Source: an uncultured Chlamydiae bacterium (GTDB lineage: Bacteria > Chlamydiota > Chlamydiia > Chlamydiales > Rhabdochlamydiaceae). From it: 7,901 bases of DNA. The stretch is taken from assembly GCA_903867585.1 (NCBI GenBank), contig CAIPRZ010000143.1, forward strand, positions 1-7,901. The letters run 5' to 3'. This document shows positions 1-6,248 of this stretch, in pieces. Under the pieces are notes generated by a model that made no database searches, was not told where the DNA came from, and worked only from the letters and a program-made list of their open reading frames with translations. The number at the start of each line of letters is the position of its first letter. The stretch's first letter is position 1. The position numbers and the translations under genes were made by a program.

Positions 1-107
1 AATTAATTCTAATTTTAATATTTAAAGCATTAAATAGCTTCTTCCCCTTTTCCTTTAGCTTTTCCGCCCTATTTGCTACACTTTTTAAAAAAAACCAAAA
101 AACCCTT
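1..107. other. AT-rich intergenic leader upstream of serS
   Basis: No open reading frame or RNA gene is recognisable here. The left half is almost pure A/T. The middle (about 39-70) is pyrimidine-rich, and the last 25 nt before the serS start are A-rich with no Shine-Dalgarno sequence. The only candidate signal is a weak promoter, listed separately. The sequence begins inside this region, so the upstream gene is not visible. Confidence 0.6.
54..82 (+). promoter_or_regulatory. Candidate promoter for serS (weak -35, extended -10)
   Basis: A TGC-TACACT element (75-82) resembles an extended -10 box; the hexamer TACACT at 77-82 matches TATAAT at four of six positions. A poor -35 candidate, TTTAGC (54-59), lies 17 nt upstream. 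Transcription would start near 88-90, giving a leader of about 20 nt before the serS ATG at 108. The call rests on position and the extended -10 only, and such matches arise easily by chance in AT-rich DNA. Confidence 0.35.
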
Positions 108-1370
108 ATGTTAGATTTAAAATTTATCCGCGAAAATCCCACCATTGTTACCCAAGCTATCATTGATAAAGGGATGAGCCTTGATATCACCTTAGTTCTT
201 GAAGAAGATGCTAAGGTTCTTGAGCTCAAAAAAGAGCTAGAGGTTCTTCAAGCTGAAAGAAATGCCCACGCAAAAAAAGTGGCCCAATCAGCTAAAGAAG
301 AAAGACCAAAGCTGATTGAAATAGGCAAGGAGCTTAGTCAAAAAATCGAGCAACTCAAACCTGCTCTTAATGAAGCCGAACAAAGACTAAACGCCTTATT
401 AAGCCTTGTTCCAAACATTCCCGATAGCGATGTGCCTAAAGGCAAAGACTCCAATGATAACGTTGTCATCAAACAACATGGGAAGAAACCCCAGTTTAAT
501 TTTACCCCCCTCTCCCACATCGAACTTTTGAAAAAAAGAAATTGGGCTAATTTTGAATCGATTGCCAAGATCTCTGGAAGCCGATCCTATAGCTTAAAAA
601 ATGAGCTTGTTCTTCTAGAGATGGCTTTAATCCGCTTTAGTTTAGATAAACTTTATGATTTAGGATTTACCTTAGTAACAGCTCCCTCTTTTTCTCGCGA
701 AGAACCCCTTTTTGGCACAGGACATTTCCCCCTCGGGAAAGACCAGGTCTATTATTTACCAGAAGAAGATATGTATCTGTCAGGAACCGCAGAGGTCCCT
801 TTAAATAGTCTTCATGCTGGTGAAATTTTAGATGTAAAAGATTTGCCCATAAAATATGCCGGCTACAGTACCTGTTTTAGAAAAGAGGCCGGTTCTGCCG
901 GACGCGATGTAAAAGGGCTCATTCGAGTTCATCAATTTATAAAAGTTGAGCAATATATTTTATCTGTCAATGATCCCCATGAAGGTCATAGCTGGCAAAA
1001 AAAACTCTTAGATAATGCCGAATCTTTGCTACAAGCCCTAGAACTCCCCTACCAGGTGATTGAATGCTGTACAGGAGATATGGGTTGTGGTAAAGCTAAG
1101 ATGTTTGATATTGAATGTTTCGTCCCTTCAGAAAACACTTATCGAGAAACACATAGCTGCTCTAACCTAACTGATTGGCAAGCAAGGCGCACAGGACTTA
1201 GATACCGCGATCATGAGGGGAAAATTCATTTTTGTTACACCTTAAATAACACGATGCTCGCAAGTCCCCGAATACTAGTACCGTTTTTAGAAAATCATCA
1301 AGATAGTGATGGTTATATAAATATACCTGTTGCTTTAAGACCTTACATGGGCCATAAATCCAAATTATAA
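108..1370 (+). CDS. serS: Seryl-tRNA synthetase (class II aminoacyl-tRNA synthetase)
   Basis: This cytosolic enzyme charges tRNA-Ser, and tRNA-Sec where present, with serine using ATP. At 420 residues it has the usual bacterial length. Residues about 28-100 form the charged, helical N-terminal arm that contacts the long variable arm of tRNA-Ser. The class II core follows: motif 1 around 168-195, the serine-binding TAE triplet at 227-229, and motif 2 at 257-277 (FRKEAGSAGRD, then GLIRVHQF). Next come the family-typical CTGDMGCGKAKMFDIE segment (321-336), YRETHSCSN (345-353) and motif 3 around 381-396. Motif 3 reads NTMLASPRILVPFLEN: it keeps the catalytic Arg388 but has Ser-Pro before it, where the common bacterial form has Val/Leu-Gly. 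The ATG at 108 gives the conserved MLDLKFIREN start. No Shine-Dalgarno precedes it, only an A-rich leader. It is the first gene of the rightward block, 22 nt before the peptidase gene. Confidence 0.97.
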   Translation: MLDLKFIRENPTIVTQAIIDKGMSLDITLVLEEDAKVLELKKELEVLQAERNAHAKKVAQSAKEERPKLIEIGKELSQKIEQLKPALNEAEQRLNALLSLVPNIPDSDVPKGKDSNDNVVIKQHGKKPQFNFTPLSHIELLKKRNWANFESIAKISGSRSYSLKNELVLLEMALIRFSLDKLYDLGFTLVTAPSFSREEPLFGTGHFPLGKDQVYYLPEEDMYLSGTAEVPLNSLHAGEILDVKDLPIKYAGYSTCFRKEAGSAGRDVKGLIRVHQFIKVEQYILSVNDPHEGHSWQKKLLDNAESLLQALELPYQVIECCTGDMGCGKAKMFDIECFVPSENTYRETHSCSNLTDWQARRTGLRYRDHEGKIHFCYTLNNTMLASPRILVPFLENHQDSDGYINIPVALRPYMGHKSKL

Positions 1371-1392
1371 AAAACTAAAAAAACCGCAAGAT

Positions 1393-4338
1393 ATGAATTT
1401 TTTATTAAATAAGCCCGGTGACCAGTATGGCTCTTTTAGACTTGAAAATCGGTATGTGATTGACGAGCTTAAATTAGTGATGAATGTGATAGAACATATT
1501 CCATCAAAAGCCAAAATTTTACATCTTGATGTCGATGATCCGGAAAACTTATTTTGTCTCTCTTTTCAGACTCTGCCTACTTCTTCTAATGGAGCTGCTC
1601 ACATATTAGAGCATACCGTTTTATGTGGCTCAAAAAAATATCCGGTTAAAGATCCTTTTTTTGCGATGCAAAAAAGATCTTTAAACACTTTTATGAATGC
1701 TTTAACAGGAAGTGATTTTACCTGTTATCCCGCTTCAAGTTTAAATAAAAAAGACTTCTATAATCTTCTTGAAGTCTATCTGGATGCGGTTTTCCATCCT
1801 CTGCTTTTAGAAAACAGCTTTAATCAAGAAGGTCACAGACTAGAATTTGCTACAAGCGATGACCCTACAACGCCTTTAGAAGTTAAAGGGATTGTTTATA
1901 ATGAAATGAAAGGGTCTATGGCCTCCAGCGACTCCCGTCTTTGGCACACCATGTTAAAGCACTTAACCCCAGATTTACCCTACTGTCATAATTCTGGAGG
2001 GGATCCCAAAGAAATTTTAACCCTTACCTATCCTCAGCTTAAAGATTTTTTCAATACCTTCTATCATCCAAGCCGTTGCCTGTTTTATTTTTATGGGAAT
2101 TTCCCGCTTAAAGAACATTTGGATTTTTTACAGGAAAAAATTTTACACCAGGTTACTCCCCTACCCCCATTAAATCCGATAAAGCGTCAGCCCCCTTTTA
2201 AAGAACCAAAAATGGTTCACATGGAAATACCAGCCCCCAAAGCTGAAGATATAAGCCAAGAAGATGTGATTGGATTTGGTTATTTAACAGCTTCTATTGC
2301 TGATCAGCTTGATGTTCTGGCCTTGCAGTTGCTTGATTCTTATTTAATGGATACCGACACCTCCAAGCTAAAAAAAGCCTTGCTTGATTCGGGGCTTTGC
2401 GATGCTGTTGATGGGTATTTAGACCCTGAGTTATCAGAAATTCCTTATGTAATTTTTTGTCGCGGTGTAAGAGCTGAAGATCATCTTAAGCTTAAAAAGG
2501 TTTTGCATTCTGTATTTGAAGATCTTGCTGCTACTGGTATTTCTAAAGAAGATCTTGCCCCTTCTTTACATCAACTTGAATTATCACGAACAGAAATTGG
2601 CGGAGACGCTCAACCCTTTGGGCTTACCCTTTTTATGCGCTCAGCACTGTCCTATCAACATGGCGTAAGTCCGGAAAAAGGGCTGATTTTGCATGCCCTT
2701 TTTGATGAGCTTAATCAAAAACTTAACGATCCCCATTTTATGAGCCGGATTATCAAAAAGTATTTGATTTCTAATCCAACTGCTGTCGAATTGATCGCAA
2801 AAGCCTCAACAACCCTTTTAGAAAAAGAAGCCCTTGAAGAAAAAAAACATCTTCAAGCCATTAAAGAGTCTTTATCGCCTATCCAAATTCAAGAGCTTAT
2901 AATCAAAGCGGCCCGTCTTAATGCTTTTCAAAAAGAGCAACAAGATCAAGATATTGAATGTCTGCCTAAAATTCATCTGTCTGATGTAGATCCAAAAATC
3001 ACCACCTATGCCATCAACCCTTTAGAAAAAGGTCTATACGGTTATGAAGGATTTACAAACGGCATGTTTTATGCAGATGCTGTTTTATCTTTAGAACCTC
3101 TAGAGCTGAAAGAATTAGAACTTGTCCCTATTTTAGCAGCCCTTATTACAGAGGTTGGGCAAAAAGAGGCCAGCTATGAAAAAACATTAGAAAATACCCA
3201 TGCGTATACCGGTGGCATTAGTGCAAGCTGCAGTTTACAAATTCCGATTCACGATCCTAAATCGATCACCCCAGTTCTAATTTTAAAAGGTAAGGCGCTA
3301 GATCGCAATAAGGAGCCTTTTTTACAACTACTTTATCGGATGATTTATCATCCCCGTTTTAATGAATTAAAAAGGCTAGAAGAGCTGATCAATCAATTAT
3401 ACTCCACTTTGCAAAATAAATTACCTAAACAAGCCATTCGTTATGCTTCTCATTTGGCATTATCTGGGTTCTCTCCTGCGGGTAATTTAAGTCATATTTT
3501 TTATGGACTCCCTTTTTATGAAAAAATTAAGGCGCTTAAATTAGGAGGTAAGGAGGCGATCAAAACTTTAAGCCTTGAGCTAACAAATCTTTATCATAAA
3601 TGGCTAAATCAGCCTCTATGTGAACTCATTGTTGTAGGTGATAAAAAAGCGATCTCAGGATCTCTTGCTGAAATAAAAGCTATTTTTTCTCATTTAAGCC
3701 CTTTTAGTTCTTCAAAACATAAAATTCCTTTCAGCCCAAAAACTATTCAAGAAGCTCACATCATCCCGACAGCTGTTGCTTTTAATATTAAAGCCTTCCC
3801 CGTTCCTGGATATCTCCATCCAGCAGCGGCCCATTTAATGCTAGCAGCCTCTATTATGGAAAATGTGACCTTGCATTCTAAAGTAAGAGAAATAGGGGGC
3901 GCTTATGGCGTAGGAGCCCAATATAGCTCTTCAAGTGGGGCTTTTTATTTTCATTCTTATAGAGATCCTCACATTGCTAAAACAATGCAGGCTTTTGAAG
4001 GGGCCACTAAAGATCTCAAAGAGGGCCAATTTTCATTAAAAGAATTGGAAGAGGCTAAAATTTGCATTATGCAACACATCGACACACCCCTTTCCCCTAT
4101 TGCAAGAGCTATTACAGCCTATACGCATTTAAAAGAGGGCCGTGATGCTAACTTGCGTCAACAATTTAGGACCCATTTACTTACAGCTAATATGAATAAG
4201 ATTATTGAAACCGCTTGTGATTATTTAATTCCTGAAGCCAATATTTCTTATGTCAGCTTTTGTGGGATGGATATCTACAAAAAAGAAGAAAAACTTTTAC
4301 AAAATATCGACCTTCCCCTTGCTGTCATTCCTTTGTAA
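1393..4338 (+). CDS. M16C zinc metallopeptidase, presequence protease (PreP)-like
   Basis: This is a large insulinase-superfamily peptidase of 981 residues, the size of PreP/CymA-type M16C enzymes, which enclose and degrade unfolded peptides and short proteins. The inverted zinc motif HxxEH is at residues 70-74 (H70, E73 catalytic base, H74), in the context HILEHTVLCGSKKYPVKDPF. The distal zinc ligand is E171 in GIVYNEMKG. The M16C-associated linker and middle domain lie at about 455-700 and include a charged helical stretch near 475-515. The C-terminal half carries the substrate-binding pair R832 and Y838 (REIGGAYG), with the R-to-Y spacing of PreP. There is no N-terminal signal peptide, so it is probably cytosolic. 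The start ATG has no clear Shine-Dalgarno and follows serS by 22 nt, suggesting co-transcription. Its position directly before htrA matches the chlamydial CT_824/CT_823 pair as I remember it. The family call is secure; the natural substrates are unknown. Confidence 0.95.
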   Translation: MNFLLNKPGDQYGSFRLENRYVIDELKLVMNVIEHIPSKAKILHLDVDDPENLFCLSFQTLPTSSNGAAHILEHTVLCGSKKYPVKDPFFAMQKRSLNTFMNALTGSDFTCYPASSLNKKDFYNLLEVYLDAVFHPLLLENSFNQEGHRLEFATSDDPTTPLEVKGIVYNEMKGSMASSDSRLWHTMLKHLTPDLPYCHNSGGDPKEILTLTYPQLKDFFNTFYHPSRCLFYFYGNFPLKEHLDFLQEKILHQVTPLPPLNPIKRQPPFKEPKMVHMEIPAPKAEDISQEDVIGFGYLTASIADQLDVLALQLLDSYLMDTDTSKLKKALLDSGLCDAVDGYLDPELSEIPYVIFCRGVRAEDHLKLKKVLHSVFEDLAATGISKEDLAPSLHQLELSRTEIGGDAQPFGLTLFMRSALSYQHGVSPEKGLILHALFDELNQKLNDPHFMSRIIKKYLISNPTAVELIAKASTTLLEKEALEEKKHLQAIKESLSPIQIQELIIKAARLNAFQKEQQDQDIECLPKIHLSDVDPKITTYAINPLEKGLYGYEGFTNGMFYADAVLSLEPLELKELELVPILAALITEVGQKEASYEKTLENTHAYTGGISASCSLQIPIHDPKSITPVLILKGKALDRNKEPFLQLLYRMIYHPRFNELKRLEELINQLYSTLQNKLPKQAIRYASHLALSGFSPAGNLSHIFYGLPFYEKIKALKLGGKEAIKTLSLELTNLYHKWLNQPLCELIVVGDKKAISGSLAEIKAIFSHLSPFSSSKHKIPFSPKTIQEAHIIPTAVAFNIKAFPVPGYLHPAAAHLMLAASIMENVTLHSKVREIGGAYGVGAQYSSSSGAFYFHSYRDPHIAKTMQAFEGATKDLKEGQFSLKELEEAKICIMQHIDTPLSPIARAITAYTHLKEGRDANLRQQFRTHLLTANMNKIIETACDYLIPEANISYVSFCGMDIYKKEEKLLQNIDLPLAVIPL

Positions 4339-4347
4339 GATTATGTT
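4319..4347 (+). promoter_or_regulatory. Candidate internal promoter before htrA
   Basis: TTGCTG (4319-4324) and TATGTT (4342-4347) are 17 nt apart and match the sigma70 consensus at three and four of six positions. The -35 lies in the last codons of the M16C gene and the -10 in the 38-nt gap, so transcription would start about 20 nt before the htrA start. This would let htrA and the umuDC genes be expressed separately from serS. The match is weak and could be chance. Confidence 0.25.
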
Positions 4348-4367
4348 TATTTAAGACATTCCAATTT

Positions 4368-4372
4368 AGAGG
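4368..4372 (+). promoter_or_regulatory. Ribosome binding site that fixes the htrA start
   Basis: AGAGG lies 4 nt before the ATG at 4377, a slightly short but workable Shine-Dalgarno spacing. It is one of the few clear ribosome binding sites in the rightward block. It favours ATG 4377 over the in-frame ATG at 4260, which would sit inside the M16C gene and bury the signal peptide. Confidence 0.7.
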
Positions 4373-4376
4373 TAGT

Positions 4377-5831
4377 ATGTTCGGTCGTTATATGTTCTCC
4401 TTATACGCAGTATCTTCAGCATTGTTATATACGATGAATATAGAGGCTAAAGATTCTAAAGCGGCTACAAATTCTCCAGAAGTCAACTATTTGCAACAAA
4501 TCTCAAAAGGCTTTACAAACGTTGCTAAACAAGCCACTCCCGCGGTTGTTTTTATCCGTTGTGAGGTGTCTAACCCAGAACCTGAAGAAATGAGTGGCCC
4601 TTATGGTTATAGTTCCCCTTTTGACAATTTTGGCGATGATTTTTTAAATCGTTTCTTTGGAATTCCTCCACGCTCAGCTCCTAACCGACAAGCTCCCCAA
4701 ATAAGCCAAGGATCTGGTTTTTTCATCTCTTCTGATGGTTATGTTGTCACCAATTCCCATGTAGTTAAAGGGGCTGATAAAATTACATGCGTATTTGATG
4801 AAAATAGAGAACTTGAAGCCACCCTTATAGGCACCGATCCACAAACTGATTTAGCGGTCTTGAAAGTGGAAGGAAAAGATTTTCCCTATCTTGACTTTGC
4901 CGATTCTGATCAGATCGATGTGGGAGAATGGGCCATTGCCATCGGAAGCCCTTTCCAACTAGAAGCCACAGTGACTGTTGGTGTTGTGAGCGCTAAAGGG
5001 AGACAAAATCTAAAAATTACCGATCTTGAAGACTTTTTACAAACAGATGCAGCGATCAATCCTGGAAACTCTGGTGGCCCTTTATTAAATTTAAATAGCG
5101 ATGTTATTGGGGTAAATACAGCCATTGTTTCTAGATCTGGGGGTTATATGGGTATTGGTTTTGCCATCCCAAGTAATATGGCAAAAACTATCGCTAACCA
5201 AATCATCGAAAAAGGAAGCGTTACAAGAGGTTTTATTGGAGTCTCATTACAACCAGTTGATAAAGATATTGCCGATGCTTTTGGACTTCCCCGTCCTGAA
5301 GGGGCTTTAGTCTCTGAGGTAGTCAAAGACTCTCCAGCTGATAAAGGGGGTTTAAAACAGGGTGATATCATTTTAAAATGTAATGACAATCCTGTTAAAT
5401 CAGTTGGTGGATTTAGAAACGAGGTCTCTTTAATGAGTCCTGGATCTAAAGTTAGAATTGAAATTAATCGTAAAGGTCAAGTGATGACCTTAACTATTGT
5501 TTTAGGTAACGCCACTGATAAACTGGCCTCAAGTAGCACAGCCCAACAACGCCTTGGAATTGAAGTAGAGCCCCTAACGCCACAAATGGCAAGACAGCTG
5601 GGCTTAAGTGCCACCGATGTAGGTGTTGTTATTACTAAAGTTAGACCGGGATCTCCAGCTGCTATGTCTGGACTCCGTCCTGGATATCTCATTCAAGCTG
5701 TTAACCATAAGCGTGTCGAAGATATTAATGATTTTAATGAAACCATCTCTGACATTGGTCAAAAAAATCGAGTGCTTTTACTCATAAAACAGCATAATGT
5801 GACCCGTTTTTATTCCATTAAACTTGAATAG
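4377..5831 (+). CDS. htrA: HtrA/DegP-family periplasmic serine protease-chaperone
   Basis: This is an exported serine protease that degrades or refolds misfolded envelope proteins. It has 484 residues from ATG 4377; as I recall, C. trachomatis HtrA has 497. An Sec signal peptide spans about residues 1-24 (Arg4, hydrophobic core to about 20, likely cleavage after IEA). A long Gly/Pro/Phe-rich loop at about 65-108 corresponds to the DegP LA loop. The trypsin-like domain follows with the triad H128 (TNSHVV), D158 (TDLAVLK) and S232 (NPGNSGGP). PDZ1 spans about 283-375 and PDZ2 about 390-475. The triad spacing equals that of C. trachomatis HtrA (H143/D173/S247 from memory). The frame stays open upstream to 4260, but those 39 codons overlap the M16C gene and encode a basic, Cys-containing stretch unlike any HtrA start. 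An AGAGG site precedes the chosen ATG. umuD begins 3 nt after the stop, so the genes are probably co-transcribed. Confidence 0.96.
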   Translation: MFGRYMFSLYAVSSALLYTMNIEAKDSKAATNSPEVNYLQQISKGFTNVAKQATPAVVFIRCEVSNPEPEEMSGPYGYSSPFDNFGDDFLNRFFGIPPRSAPNRQAPQISQGSGFFISSDGYVVTNSHVVKGADKITCVFDENRELEATLIGTDPQTDLAVLKVEGKDFPYLDFADSDQIDVGEWAIAIGSPFQLEATVTVGVVSAKGRQNLKITDLEDFLQTDAAINPGNSGGPLLNLNSDVIGVNTAIVSRSGGYMGIGFAIPSNMAKTIANQIIEKGSVTRGFIGVSLQPVDKDIADAFGLPRPEGALVSEVVKDSPADKGGLKQGDIILKCNDNPVKSVGGFRNEVSLMSPGSKVRIEINRKGQVMTLTIVLGNATDKLASSSTAQQRLGIEVEPLTPQMARQLGLSATDVGVVITKVRPGSPAAMSGLRPGYLIQAVNHKRVEDINDFNETISDIGQKNRVLLLIKQHNVTRFYSIKLE

Positions 5832-5834
5832 TCC

Positions 5835-6248
5835 ATGACCGATAAAATAGATGATTCCTTGCCTCTTACTGTTCCGCTGTTTTCAGCACACGTAGAGGCA
5901 GGGTTTCCATCAGTGGCTGATGATCATATTGAAAGCTCATTAGATCTTCAAACTCACCTTATCCCAAGACCTGCTGCTACATTTTTTGTCCGTGCTAAAG
6001 GAGATTCAATGATAGGAGCGGGAATCTTTTCTGGTGATCTTTTAGTTGTTGATAAAAGTATAAGTCCCCAATCAGGTTCTATTATTATCGCCCTTTATCA
6101 GGGAGAATTTACTGTTAAAAGATTAATCATCGATAAAGGACAGGGATATTTAAAAGCTGAAAACCCCGCTTATCCCACAACAGCTATTACTCAGGTGGAT
6201 GCGTTTGAAATTTGGGGAACTGTTATTCATGCTATCCACAGCTTCTGA
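5835..6248 (+). CDS. umuD: UmuD, self-cleaving S24-family subunit of DNA polymerase V
   Basis: UmuD is a LexA-related protein that cleaves itself when stimulated by RecA filaments; the trimmed form (UmuD') joins UmuC to make the translesion polymerase Pol V. The 137 residues match the E. coli protein (139). The Ser-Lys dyad is present: S58 in AKGDSMI and K95 in GEFTVKRL. The predicted cleavage site is Ala22-Gly23 in VEAGFPS, an Ala-Gly bond as in LexA instead of the Cys-Gly of E. coli UmuD. There is no DNA-binding domain, which separates it from LexA and phage repressors. The ATG lies 3 nt after the htrA stop with no convincing Shine-Dalgarno, so initiation by ribosomes finishing htrA is likely. 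The 3' end overlaps umuC by 20 nt. I see no CTGT-N8-ACAG LexA box nearby, so SOS control is not evident. Confidence 0.94.
   Translation: MTDKIDDSLPLTVPLFSAHVEAGFPSVADDHIESSLDLQTHLIPRPAATFFVRAKGDSMIGAGIFSGDLLVVDKSISPQSGSIIIALYQGEFTVKRLIIDKGQGYLKAENPAYPTTAITQVDAFEIWGTVIHAIHSF

Noticed and set aside
338..568. Minus-strand open frame inside serS
   Set aside because: Its product resembles no family and the plus strand encodes conserved SerRS sequence throughout; it is a shadow frame.
4260..4376. 5' extension of the htrA frame to the ATG at 4260
   Set aside because: These 39 codons overlap the M16C gene, encode a basic Cys-containing stretch unlike HtrA, and would bury the signal peptide. The AGAGG site supports the start at 4377.
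4910..5692. Short open frames on both strands inside htrA
   Set aside because: All overlap the conserved protease and PDZ coding sequence in other frames and have low-complexity, unrecognisable products.
5866..5900. LexA-like box inside the start of umuD (ACTGTTCCGCTGTTTTCAG region)
   Set aside because: It contains CTGT half-sites but no ACAG at the required spacing, and it lies inside the coding sequence after the start codon.
6199..6228. Earlier umuC start at 6199
   Set aside because: It would add ten residues lying wholly inside umuD. The start at 6229 gives the family-typical short lead into the catalytic Asp and has a possible GGGGA site upstream.
5835..6248. LexA or phage repressor identity for the S24-family gene
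   Set aside because: There is no N-terminal helix-turn-helix domain, the protein has UmuD length, and umuC follows directly.
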